Part shown: in pieces, positions 44,447-52,488 of the stretch
Layout of the letters: every line of letters starts with the position of its first letter
How positions within the stretch are numbered: the stretch's first letter is position 1
Source: Candidatus Villigracilis affinis
GTDB lineage: Bacteria > Chloroflexota > Anaerolineae > Anaerolineales > Villigracilaceae
Length of the DNA: 64,000 nt
Direction of reading: 5' to 3'
NCBI GenBank assembly: GCA_016718275.1
Contig: JADKEA010000025.1
Span: forward strand, 62,001 to 126,000
Notes under the pieces: model-generated
The model's database searches: none
What the model saw: only the letters and a program-made list of their open reading frames with translations
What the model was told of the DNA's origin: nothing
Position numbers and translations under genes: made by a program

Positions 44447-44782
44447 TTAGAAGCTGCCAACCGCTTCAATAGAATCATTGAAGGTCTTGAAAAGTTCAGT
44501 AAAACCAGCCAGCTCGAGCGCTTCACGAATACGTTCAGGGACACTTACAAGAACCAATTCACCGCGATTATAGCGTTTACAATTTCTCTGGGTGGCAAGC
44601 AAAGCACGAAAGCCCGCGCTGGACATGTACTCAAGTTCACTCATATCAATTGCGATCTTAAAATGACCGTCATTATTGGCCTTCTCGAGAGCTTTGGAAA
44701 ATTCCGGCGCACTGGCACTATCCACCCGGCCTTTGACTTTAAACAAATCACAATGTTTAAATTCCTGAATTGTAATTTCCAT
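44447..44782 (-). CDS. STAS-domain anti-sigma factor antagonist
   Basis: 111 residues from the ATG at 44782 (AGGAG upstream). A single STAS domain: V-K-G-R-V-D-S-A-S-A-P-E-F, a strand FKIAIDMSELEYMSSAGFRALLA whose Ser (in MSSAG) is the usual phosphorylation site of RsbV/SpoIIAA proteins, and a C-terminal helix FNDSIEAV. In its unphosphorylated form it would bind the RsbW-like kinase and free its partner. First gene of the switch operon, with an extended -10 promoter TGATATAAT on the minus strand. Confidence 0.9.
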   Translation of the reverse strand: MEITIQEFKHCDLFKVKGRVDSASAPEFSKALEKANNDGHFKIAIDMSELEYMSSAGFRALLATQRNCKRYNRGELVLVSVPERIREALELAGFTELFKTFNDSIEAVGSF

Positions 44783-44825
44783 GTGTACTCCTATTTCAAG
44801 ATTGATTTTTGAGCTATTGCGCAAA

Positions 44826-44834
44826 ATTATATCA
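44826..44834 (-). promoter_or_regulatory. extended -10 promoter of the partner-switching operon
   Basis: On the minus strand the sequence reads TGA-TATAAT, 44 nt before the STAS start codon. Same extended -10 pattern as the aspS leader and asnS. Confidence 0.55.
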
Positions 44835-44887
44835 CGTTCTTAATGTGGAACATTGCGAGGGTTTTTCATGGACAGAGGAAGCCAAAA

Positions 44888-45334
44888 TCATTTATTGAGC
44901 GCCTCGGCATACATCTGCAGGATCTCGGCATATTCGTTTGTGACCTCGCTCATGCCACGTGACTGGGTGGACGCAACAAGTTCCAGCGCGCGCAAACGCC
45001 CCACACATTGACTACCCAACACAAACTTCTGACTCGTGTTCAATTGTTGACTCAGCCCGGAACAAACCGTCGTAATAAAACTCAACACGGCCCCAATGGT
45101 ACAGGCTCCCTGCCAATCCAAAATGCCAGGAATGACGGTCGGTCCCTGGGCAGCGGTCAGGGCGGTGATGAAGGCTGTCAATGCAGAACCGACTGTGGTA
45201 GCCAACGTCAGCGTGGAGTTGAGGCGCTGCTGGCGGCGGGTGTAAGCATCCGCTTGTGATAGGCTGGCACGAATTCTTTGAATGACAGATCCCCTTTCTC
45301 CTTCGGATTGAACTTCCTGATTATTCCTGGGCAT
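44888..45334 (-). CDS. small two-span membrane protein, DUF4231/SLATT-like
   Basis: 148 residues from the ATG at 45334 (GGAGG upstream). A basic, Gln/Arg-rich N-terminal helix (RIRASLSQADAYTRRQQRL) leads into two hydrophobic segments (about 43-65 and 78-100), followed by a C-terminal helix containing RLRALELVAS. This layout resembles DUF4231/SLATT proteins, which include putative membrane effectors of nucleotide-sensing conflict systems, but no sensor partner is adjacent. I hold the family assignment loosely. Confidence 0.5.
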   Translation of the reverse strand: MPRNNQEVQSEGERGSVIQRIRASLSQADAYTRRQQRLNSTLTLATTVGSALTAFITALTAAQGPTVIPGILDWQGACTIGAVLSFITTVCSGLSQQLNTSQKFVLGSQCVGRLRALELVASTQSRGMSEVTNEYAEILQMYAEALNK

Positions 45335-45505
45335 GTGTATCCTCCATCTTGTTTCGTTAAAAAATTTTGTTTGAAAATTCCTTTTTACCTGCTTCCAAGG
45401 CAAATTATACGGCAAAACTAATATGACAAGCTTGGTGGGACATAAAACGGGACAAATCCTTTCATTTCACAAGCATTTCAGACTGTATTACTCCAAATTC
45501 AGATG

Positions 45506-45511
45506 TATAAT
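45506..45511 (+). promoter_or_regulatory. -10 box of the first kinase, leaderless
   Basis: TATAAT with only 6 nt to the ATG at 45518. Transcription would start at or within a base of the start codon. Confidence 0.6.
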
Positions 45512-45517
45512 TCAGCC

Positions 45518-47614
45518 ATGCCTGAATGGATCGGTCAAACTATCGGAAAAGTACGAGTCGATAAGTACCTTGCACGCGGGGGCATGGCGGAGGTTTATCT
45601 TGGTACTCACTTGTCACTTGACCGTCCTGTGGCAATCAAAGTCCTGCATAGTTTTATAGAATCAGACCCCGAACTTTTGGAACGCTTCCAACGTGAAGCA
45701 AAAGCCGTGGCCGGGCTTCGTCATTCGAACATCGTTCAAGTCTTTGATTTTGACACTCATGACGGACATCCCTACATCGTGATGGAATATCTAAAGGGGC
45801 CGTCCCTGGCATCCTATCTCCAAACCCTTCACAGAAGCGGACAGAAATTATCCTTCGAGCAGATCGGTCAATTGCTTAAATCGATCATTCTCGGAATCGA
45901 CTACGCCCATTCACAAGGGATCGTGCATCGCGATATCAAACCGGCAAATATCATTCTCCACAGCAGAAACAGAGAATTCGAAGAAGACACACCACTCACG
46001 AAAAGTGTGGAAGCGATCATCACTGACTTTGGCTTGGCTCGTATTGCGCATTCAGGCCAGCAGACCGCATCAGGTTTCGTCAGCGGTACACCCGCCTATA
46101 TGAGCCCTGAGCAGGCGCGCGGCTCAAAAGTAGATCATCGCACTGACATCTATTCACTCGGCATTATTTTATATGAACTTCTCGCAGGCCGCGTCCCTTT
46201 TGAAGCGGACACCGCGATCACGGTCATCTTCAAACATATTAACGACGCTCCCCCACCCATCGAAGATATTTATCCTGAATTACAAGCGGTCATTGACAAG
46301 GCACTGACCAAATTCCCCGAAGACCGCTATAACAGCGGAAACGAATTACTGGTGGATTTCTATAACGCGGTTGGCATGCGGCTTGAAGCGGAGACCATTC
46401 ACTCGCTGCGCAGCCACACACCCCGGTCAACGGCAATGGTAATAAAGAAAAAGAAACCAGCGTTGAGTCCGCTTTGGATCGGTACAGGCATCTTCGTTTG
46501 CGGCTGCGTTTCCTTCCTGCTATTAAGCGGCGTTATCGGCACGGGCTTGTTCGTGCTGCCGCGATTAAATACCACAGAGACTCCGACCTCTGTCGCAACA
46601 GAAGTTCATAATATAGCAACGGAAGCTCCTCTTGTAACGGATGAAGCCCCAGTCGGCGTTTTGCGATTTCAAGACGGTGCAGCAATGGCAGACCAGATCA
46701 CGATCAACGCGAATCTTGACAACCCGGCAGAGGGCAGCCAATACGAAGCATGGCTCATCGATGACAGCGGCGAACAACGCCGCAGTATCGGCGTTCTCAC
46801 AGCGGAAGGTGACGGAGCGTTCAGCCTGACCTATGTGGATGAACAAAGCCGCAATTTACTTGGCCAATATAGTCACATGGAAATCACATTGGAACCTGTT
46901 CCGGATACCAGCCCCAACCCATCGGGCGATGTGAAATACTCATCGGGCATTCCGGGCAGGGCACTTGCACACATTCGTCACCTGATCGTCTCAACAGAGG
47001 AATCGCCCAACTTGATCGGCATGATCGATGGCTTGAAAAATAATGCCATTCTGGTCAACCAGACTGCAGAAGCTTTGTTGGTCGCCTATGAAGCAGGCAA
47101 GCCAAAAGATGTGCGCAGTAATGCAGAATCGCTTATCAATCTGGTTGTTGGAAAACAGGATGCCCTTTATTTGGATTGGAACGGCGATGGCACAACCAGC
47201 GACCCCGGCGATGGCTATGGCATCCTCCTGAATGGCGACCAGACCGGTTATGTCGGCGGAGTACATCACCACTCCAGCTACTCTGCCGATGCAGACGATT
47301 CAACCCCGGATATCCGCATGCACAATGGGCATGTTGAAATTTCCATTCACAACATTGAAGAATGGGCCATTGAATTGCGTGACATCACAGAACGGATCGT
47401 ACAAGCCCCCGACGGTGCGAATGTCGAAGCAGATGTTCGCAAGGCTGTGGCGCTTGCCAATCAAATTCTCAATGGGTTGGATGTTAACGGAAATGAATTG
47501 ATCGAGCCGATCGCAGGCGAAGGCGGGGCGCTTACGGCTTATCAGCATGCTTATTACATGGCAGACATGCCAATCCTTGCAGGGAAAGACCGAATGCCAG
47601 CTACGGGGAAATAG
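45518..47614 (+). CDS. transmembrane Ser/Thr protein kinase 1
   Basis: 698 residues from the ATG at 45518, the position fitting a leaderless transcript. Residues about 12-280 are a Hanks-type kinase: GGMAEVYLG Gly-loop, AIKVL Lys, HRDIKPAN, TDFGLA and SPEQARG. A membrane span lies at about 317-345. The ectodomain has a beta-rich part resembling the C-terminal domain of anti-sigma-K factors (YEAWLIDDSGEQ), then a helical part with two acidic loops, DWNGDGTTSDPGD (about 552) and DVNGNELIEP (about 654), that look like EF-hand/dockerin calcium loops. It ends ALTAYQHAYYMADMP. Close paralogue of the kinase at 52489. No PASTA repeats. Probably senses something at the cell surface. Confidence 0.9.
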   Translation: MPEWIGQTIGKVRVDKYLARGGMAEVYLGTHLSLDRPVAIKVLHSFIESDPELLERFQREAKAVAGLRHSNIVQVFDFDTHDGHPYIVMEYLKGPSLASYLQTLHRSGQKLSFEQIGQLLKSIILGIDYAHSQGIVHRDIKPANIILHSRNREFEEDTPLTKSVEAIITDFGLARIAHSGQQTASGFVSGTPAYMSPEQARGSKVDHRTDIYSLGIILYELLAGRVPFEADTAITVIFKHINDAPPPIEDIYPELQAVIDKALTKFPEDRYNSGNELLVDFYNAVGMRLEAETIHSLRSHTPRSTAMVIKKKKPALSPLWIGTGIFVCGCVSFLLLSGVIGTGLFVLPRLNTTETPTSVATEVHNIATEAPLVTDEAPVGVLRFQDGAAMADQITINANLDNPAEGSQYEAWLIDDSGEQRRSIGVLTAEGDGAFSLTYVDEQSRNLLGQYSHMEITLEPVPDTSPNPSGDVKYSSGIPGRALAHIRHLIVSTEESPNLIGMIDGLKNNAILVNQTAEALLVAYEAGKPKDVRSNAESLINLVVGKQDALYLDWNGDGTTSDPGDGYGILLNGDQTGYVGGVHHHSSYSADADDSTPDIRMHNGHVEISIHNIEEWAIELRDITERIVQAPDGANVEADVRKAVALANQILNGLDVNGNELIEPIAGEGGALTAYQHAYYMADMPILAGKDRMPATGK

Positions 47615-47620
47615 GCATTT

Positions 47621-48856
47621 TCAGTTCGAAACCAAACGCGTATCTTTTCGCAAAAATAATACAAATCCAAACAGCCTCAGCCCGGCGCTCACCCATAATG
47701 CACCGCCCAATCCAATGGAATCTGCCAGCCACGTGCCGATCAACGGCGCCACAATGGCAGAGAGATATTGCATGGATTGTACGATCGACACGAAGGTCGC
47801 GCCATATTCCGGGGGAACGGTTTTCATCAATTCATCGAAGAAAACCAGATCAAGACCTGCTTGAAACAACCCGGCGATCCCTGAATACAAAATGATGAGA
47901 GGCACCTGCGGTGTTGCCGCCGTGAGTGCGGGATAAAAGACCATGCCAAAAGTGGTCGCAAGCAAAACGAACCGTCCGCCATATTTGCGCGAGGACCACG
48001 GCCAGATGAAATAGCCCACCAGCATAATAAGCGACATCGCCATTGTGATCGTGCCGATCTGCGAATCGGTGGCTTTCACTTCGCGGACGAGGAACAGCGG
48101 CATAATGGGCTGAGTCAGCACAAGCGCAAAGTGATAGACAAATTTCTTCGTCGCGAAGGAAGTGAAGGCGGGCGCACCGCGGATTAAGGAGAAATAGTTT
48201 CGGGCTGAGTCGAATGCCGATGAGGATGCAACAGGTGTCGGCGGAGTCTGATCCGGGAGGTTTATCCGTTTCGAAAAGTAATAGCTGATAAATCCTCCCA
48301 CCGATAATCCCAAAAACATCATCTCGTAATTACGCGGAAATTCGATCAGGTCGATCACGCGCGTGACAAAGAATGTCATCACCACGGTCGTGATACCAAA
48401 GATCGCCCAGCGGCGGCTGAGTAAGGCATAGCGGCCTTCGGGTCCAGCCACGGCATTCATCACAACAGAGAAAGCGACCGCCAGCGCTGTTTGCGGAAGT
48501 GTGGCGAACGCCCAGATGGCGAGCGTGGCAATGACTGCGTATTCCTTCGACAGCAAAAAGGTAAGCAAGCCTGTCAGCGCGTAACACGAGATGACAAGCA
48601 AACGTGAAAGGCTGTACCATGGCACGATGTTGGTACGTGTTTGCAAAAATCGGCCCACGATGATCGCAAGCAAAAGCCCGGTGACGCCCGGCATGGAAGT
48701 GAGCAGACCCACCTGAAAATTACTTGCACCGAGGCGGGTGAGAAACACGGGAAGGAAGGGTGCGGCGACATTTGCAATGCTTACACCAACAGCATCGATC
48801 TGCACGTAGCGAAAATTTCGCTTTTGAATTTCATATTGTTCGGGGTTGTTCATCAT
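47621..48856 (-). CDS. MFS transporter
   Basis: About 411 residues if started at MMNNPEQYEIQ (48856); a longer frame to 49021 runs into the divergent acetyltransferase and is unlikely. Twelve membrane segments are visible. The first begins YVQIDAVGVSIANVAAPFLPVFL; the loop between helices 2 and 3 is GRFLQTRTN, a degenerate MFS motif A. The family exchanges small solutes or drugs with protons; the substrate is unknown. It faces the kinase convergently, 6 bp apart, and a TATAAT on the minus strand near 48884-48889 is its likely -10 box. Confidence 0.82.
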   Translation of the reverse strand: MMNNPEQYEIQKRNFRYVQIDAVGVSIANVAAPFLPVFLTRLGASNFQVGLLTSMPGVTGLLLAIIVGRFLQTRTNIVPWYSLSRLLVISCYALTGLLTFLLSKEYAVIATLAIWAFATLPQTALAVAFSVVMNAVAGPEGRYALLSRRWAIFGITTVVMTFFVTRVIDLIEFPRNYEMMFLGLSVGGFISYYFSKRINLPDQTPPTPVASSSAFDSARNYFSLIRGAPAFTSFATKKFVYHFALVLTQPIMPLFLVREVKATDSQIGTITMAMSLIMLVGYFIWPWSSRKYGGRFVLLATTFGMVFYPALTAATPQVPLIILYSGIAGLFQAGLDLVFFDELMKTVPPEYGATFVSIVQSMQYLSAIVAPLIGTWLADSIGLGGALWVSAGLRLFGFVLFLRKDTRLVSN

Positions 48857-48904
48857 AGGAGGTTTGGGTGACGCAAAAGAATTATAACGCCCGTCGAAGC
48901 GGGT

Positions 48905-48910
48905 TAAAAT
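48905..48910 (+). promoter_or_regulatory. -10 box of the GNAT gene, leaderless
   Basis: TAAAAT 6 nt before the ATG at 48917. The minus-strand -10 box of the divergent MFS gene is about 16 nt away, with a CCCG/CGGG dyad between them. Confidence 0.5.
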
Positions 48911-48916
48911 CGCCAC

Positions 48917-49426
48917 ATGATTAATATCCTGCCCATTCAAATGCATCAAATCAAAGATGCCAAATACGTGATCACAGCCGTGGCCCAGCGCATTTACATG
49001 CCTGAAAAAAATGTTCAGCATTTTTGGGATATTCTCGAAGCGGAGGGCGAGTTGATGGATGTGGACAATTTTCAGAAAGCCTACAACGAAAATCGCGGAT
49101 TGTTCCTCGTAGCGCTCGATGACGAAAAAGTAATCGGCACGGGCGCGATCAAAAAGATGGAGGAAGATTCTGCCGAACTAAAACGACTCTGGTTGTTGGA
49201 GGAATATCACGGCCAAAAGATCGGTTATCAGATCGTCTTACGTCTGCTCGATTTCGCTCATACGCAAGGGTATCGCAAACTCCGTTTGCAAACCAGCGAA
49301 AAACAAATCCGCGCCGTTCAATTTTATAAACAACTCGGATTTTACGAAATTCCAAGCTATCGCGAAAGCATGGATAACATTTCCATGGAACTCACCTTGC
49401 AGCAACGGGAACACAATGGGCCATAA
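48917..49426 (+). CDS. GNAT family N-acetyltransferase
   Basis: 169 residues. The acetyl-CoA fold is clear: FLVALDDEKVIGTGAIKK, LKRLWLLEEYHGQKIGYQIVLRLLDFA with the Q-K-I-G-Y-Q pyrophosphate loop, then RKLRLQTSEKQIRAVQFYKQLGF and a closing strand. It resembles stand-alone GNATs acting on small amines. The start has no ribosome-binding site, consistent with a leaderless mRNA. The serpin gene follows 26 bp later with its own AAGGAG. Confidence 0.85.
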   Translation: MINILPIQMHQIKDAKYVITAVAQRIYMPEKNVQHFWDILEAEGELMDVDNFQKAYNENRGLFLVALDDEKVIGTGAIKKMEEDSAELKRLWLLEEYHGQKIGYQIVLRLLDFAHTQGYRKLRLQTSEKQIRAVQFYKQLGFYEIPSYRESMDNISMELTLQQREHNGP

Positions 49427-49452
49427 TTCGTCTTTAGTTCGAAGGAGAAACC

Positions 49453-50736
49453 ATGAAATCAATCACTTTTCAAATCATTGCACTATGTGCCTTGCTAAGC
49501 ATAATGCTGGCCGCCTGCGGTTCATCCGCATCGCTGAGCGTGGCCGAATCAAGCAAAAGCCGCGATAAGAATCCTGAGATCGCCGAAGGAAATCTCGCGG
49601 ACCTTGTCGACGGGAATAACGCCTTTGCTCTGGATATTTACAACGCGCTTCGCTCCGAAAACGGAAATCTGATCCTGTCTCCGTACAGCATGTCTTTGGC
49701 CCTGGCAATGACGTACGCAGGCGCCCGCGGTGACACTGAATCTCAAATGGCACAGGCCTTGCATTACGCCCCACAGGAACAGTTACACCCAGCCTTCAAC
49801 GCGCTCGACCTTGAATTGGAGAAAAAGCCGATCAACCTCGACAAGGATCAGGAACCATTGCAGATCAACATCGCCAATTCTGTTTGGACCGAAAAGACAC
49901 TCCCCCTCATGCCTGAATTTCTTGACACCATCGCCGTCAATTATGGCGCAGGGATCCACCTCTCAGACTTTATGAACAAGCCAAACGAAGAACGCGTGGC
50001 GATCAACAACTGGGTCAGCGAGGAAACAGAAGAGCGGATCAAGGATCTGCTTCCCGATGGAACCATCAGCCCCGATACCCGCATGGTACTGGTGAACGCC
50101 ATTTACTTCAAAGCGGATTGGTTCAATAAATTCGATCCCAACTCAACTCACGACGGCACCTTCCATCTTTTGGATGGAACCGAAGCCACCGTAAAAGTGA
50201 TGGGCGAAACCATGCACGATGTCCCCTACGTGCAAGGAAATGGCTATCAAGCCATCGAGCTTGCTTATGCCGGTGAAACCGCCGCCATGGATATCATCCT
50301 GCCTGATGAAGGAAATTTCGAAACCTTTGAAGCATCTTTCGATAAAGCAGTATACGATGAGGTCATCAATGGTTTACAGATCACTTCGTCTGCACGGGTG
50401 AACCTGCCGAAGTTCGAATTCACCAAGGACTTCAACCTTTCCGATGCGCTGATGAGCCTCGGCATGACAGACGCCTTCGACAGAGGCCTCGCCGATTTCT
50501 CAGGCATGACAGGAGATAAAGACCTGTTCATCGGCAACGTCATTCACAAGGCCTTTGTCGCCGTGGATGAGGAAGGCACCGAAGCCGCCGCAGCTACAGC
50601 CGTCATTATGGAAGCGACTGGCGCGCCGATGCAGGATATTCTTTTTATCGTTGACCGCCCCTTCCTGTTCATCATCCGCGATACGGTCAATGGGCAGATC
50701 CTGTTCGTAGGGCGTGTGCTAAACCCGGCTCAGTAG
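49453..50736 (+). CDS. serpin-family lipoprotein
   Basis: 427 residues, AAGGAG before the ATG. A lipoprotein signal (LAAC, Cys about 22) would anchor it outside the cell. The serpin fold follows: NAFALDIYNAL, SPYSMSLALAMTYAGARGDT, NSVWTEKTLPL, VLVNAIYFKADW, HKAFVAVDEEGTEAAAATAV and DRPFLFIIRD. The reactive-centre hinge E-E-G-T-E-A-A-A-A-T has small residues at P12-P9, so it should be able to insert and act as an inhibitor. The scissile bond is around M-E-A-T-G in the loop; P1 cannot be fixed. Such surface serpins presumably protect against foreign or host proteases. Confidence 0.93.
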   Translation: MKSITFQIIALCALLSIMLAACGSSASLSVAESSKSRDKNPEIAEGNLADLVDGNNAFALDIYNALRSENGNLILSPYSMSLALAMTYAGARGDTESQMAQALHYAPQEQLHPAFNALDLELEKKPINLDKDQEPLQINIANSVWTEKTLPLMPEFLDTIAVNYGAGIHLSDFMNKPNEERVAINNWVSEETEERIKDLLPDGTISPDTRMVLVNAIYFKADWFNKFDPNSTHDGTFHLLDGTEATVKVMGETMHDVPYVQGNGYQAIELAYAGETAAMDIILPDEGNFETFEASFDKAVYDEVINGLQITSSARVNLPKFEFTKDFNLSDALMSLGMTDAFDRGLADFSGMTGDKDLFIGNVIHKAFVAVDEEGTEAAAATAVIMEATGAPMQDILFIVDRPFLFIIRDTVNGQILFVGRVLNPAQ

Positions 50737-50785
50737 ATCAATTACTTTAAGTGCGTCATGTGACGCGCCTTGGAAAGAAGAAAAC

Positions 50786-50837
50786 AAAGACGCTGAGTCA
50801 CAAAGAGTGTTTTATCTCTTATCGCCTCAGCGTCTTT
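50786..50837. repeat. palindromic hairpin after the serpin
   Basis: 12-bp arms AAAGACGCTGAG (50786-50797) and CTCAGCGTCTTT (50826-50837). Between the serpin and the convergent VOC gene. A second hairpin GTTACAGA/TCTGTAAC at 50854-50875 follows on the VOC side and may be its terminator. Confidence 0.65.
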
Positions 50838-50880
50838 AGTTTAAATTTTAGTAGTTACAGACAACAATCTGTAACAGTTC

Positions 50881-51266
50881 TTATTCCCATTCACCATTTT
50901 CCAATACAACCCGATAACCATCTGCATCTTCGAATGTGCGCCCATCCTGATCCCAATAGGGATTGTAGGAAGGCACAGGTTTGAAGCCTGCTGATTCCAT
51001 CCTCGCACAGGCGACTCCCACTCGGCACGATCTGGCACATAAAAAACGAGCAGATTATCCTGTGTGGGGGCTTTTCCAACTTTATGACCGCGATGGTGCG
51101 TGAACTCAAAATGATATTGCATGCCGCTTTTGCCGAGCATGATGCCGTCAAAACCTTGATGATCTTTGAATGAACCAAGGACATCGAGGTCAAGTCCAAC
51201 GCGGTACATTTCCACGATGAGATCGAGGTTGTCCGTGGGTCTGGCAACCCTCAAATGAGTTTTCAT
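50881..51266 (-). CDS. VOC (glyoxalase/bleomycin-resistance) family protein, frameshifted
   Basis: About 128 residues when repaired, start MKTHLRVARP at 51266. The fold is a vicinal oxygen chelate protein: R-P-T-D-N-L-D, MQYHFEFTHH, NLLVFYVP and then, in a second frame, GFKPVPSYNPYWDQDGRTFEDADGYRVVLEN with the usual D-x-D-G-Y-R ending. The break is near 51018, where one base is missing after W-E. The intact frame ends at 50881-50883. It overlaps no neighbour and is the third gene of a minus-strand set with cinA and the nucleosidase. It may bind a metal and small substrate; unknown. Confidence 0.8.
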
Positions 51267-51274
51267 CGCGTTTC

Positions 51275-51955
51275 CTATTTCTTGATGGAATTTAACCAAC
51301 TCGGCAGGCGTTGGAACAAGTCACGCATCACGGTTTTTGTTCGCTCGTGGAATAATTCAAGGTTCCCATAGGCTTCGCCTCCGTCACCACCGACCAGGTC
51401 ACTCACAGCGCGCAAAATCAACAGGCGTGTGCCGTTTTTTTTCGCCACCCAGGCAATGGCACCCGATTCCCAATCGGCGGCGACTGCGTCAAATTTTTCG
51501 ATGAGCATGGGAATATCTTCCACCACGATATCGCGGTCGGCAGAGACGAGGAGTCCGCGCAGGGTGGAATCAGGCAAGTTAGCCGGGAGCCAGCTCAGGT
51601 CCAGAGCAGATGCGTAATGGTCTATCGCTTCAGCGCCATCCCCCATCTGCTCGATGATGTCATAGACCAGAGTCCGCTCCACGAGGATGACAGTCCCAGT
51701 TTCGATTCGGCCTGCAAATCCGCCGCAAGTACCAAGGTTAACTAGCAGGTCAGGCTTGAAATGGTCGATCACATATTGCGCAGTAGCCGCCGCGGAAATC
51801 TTCCCCCAGCCGCCATGAAAAAGTGTTAAATGGCGCGAGTCGAGTTTCAAGTCAGCGTATTCGCCATAAGGCGAGTTTTTTATTTCGAGGTTCGGGTAAA
51901 GCTCCTTCACCACACGCCATTCGGCATTTGCTGAAACGATCACAACGGTGTTCAT
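51275..51955 (-). CDS. MTA/SAH nucleosidase-like phosphorylase-family protein
   Basis: 226 residues of the PNP/UDP phosphorylase superfamily. Recognisable parts are the start VVIVSANAEWRVV, the G-G-W-G-K substrate loop, LVNLGTCGGFAG, DWESGAIAWVAKKNG with the ribose-binding Glu and the late RAVSDLVGGDGGEAY with the catalytic Asp. It would split methylthioadenosine, S-adenosylhomocysteine or futalosine; the specificity is not clear from the sequence. It overlaps the end of cinA by 4 bp, showing co-transcription. Confidence 0.82.
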   Translation of the reverse strand: MNTVVIVSANAEWRVVKELYPNLEIKNSPYGEYADLKLDSRHLTLFHGGWGKISAAATAQYVIDHFKPDLLVNLGTCGGFAGRIETGTVILVERTLVYDIIEQMGDGAEAIDHYASALDLSWLPANLPDSTLRGLLVSADRDIVVEDIPMLIEKFDAVAADWESGAIAWVAKKNGTRLLILRAVSDLVGGDGGEAYGNLELFHERTKTVMRDLFQRLPSWLNSIKK

Positions 51956-52437
51956 TTCAATTTTCCTTCCAGATAATCGAGTACAAATTGCAAAGCGGCT
52001 TCAGAGGAATGATGTTTGTTCTCCACACGGTCGCCATCCCAAATAAAATGGCGCGCCCAATCGCCTTTATCGGTGGAAAGACCAAACCACGTTAAACCCA
52101 CTGGTTTCTCAGGCGTTCCGCCCGTGGGGCCTGCAATGCCGCTGACCGATATGCCGATGTTCGCATTGAATACTTTGCGCACGCCGCGCGCCATTTCAAG
52201 CACCGTTTCCTCGCTGACCGCTCCATGTGTGTTAAGCGTGTCCCAGGAAACCCCGAGCAAACTGGCTTTGGCTTCATATGAATAAGCGACAATGCCGCCG
52301 GGAAAATATCCCGACGAACCAGATATATTTGTGATACGGTCGGAAACCAGGCCGCCCGTGCAGGATTCAGCAGTGGAAATTGTTAAACCTTGTGTATGCA
52401 TGTACTCATATAATATTTCTTCAGGTGCAGATCTCAT
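51952..52437 (-). CDS. CinA-family nicotinamide-nucleotide amidohydrolase
   Basis: 161 residues from the ATG at 52437 (AAGGAGA upstream). Only the C-terminal CinA/PncC domain is present: STAESCTGGLVSDRITNISGSSGYFPGGIVAYS, then GAVSEETVLEMARG, and ISVSGIAGPTGGTPEKPVGL. The domain deamidates nicotinamide mononucleotide for NAD recycling. The N-terminal MoaB-like domain of full-length CinA is absent, as in many PncC proteins. First gene of a minus-strand operon with the nucleosidase and the VOC protein. It is divergent from kinase 2 across a symmetric promoter. Confidence 0.9.
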   Translation of the reverse strand: MRSAPEEILYEYMHTQGLTISTAESCTGGLVSDRITNISGSSGYFPGGIVAYSYEAKASLLGVSWDTLNTHGAVSEETVLEMARGVRKVFNANIGISVSGIAGPTGGTPEKPVGLTWFGLSTDKGDWARHFIWDGDRVENKHHSSEAALQFVLDYLEGKLK

Positions 52438-52459
52438 TAAATATCTCCTTGTAATTCTT

Positions 52460-52485
52460 CGCATTATACTATCGGGTATAATGCG
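52460..52485. promoter_or_regulatory. symmetric divergent promoter between cinA and kinase 2
   Basis: A perfect 10-bp inverted repeat CGCATTATAC (52460-52469) / GTATAATGCG (52476-52485) with a 6-nt centre. Each arm holds a TATAAT -10 box, one facing each way. The plus-strand box is 6 nt before the kinase ATG (leaderless); the minus-strand box is 15 nt from a TTGACG -35 and drives cinA. The dyad would also suit a dimeric regulator that blocks both promoters. Confidence 0.65.
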
Positions 52486-52488
52486 TCA

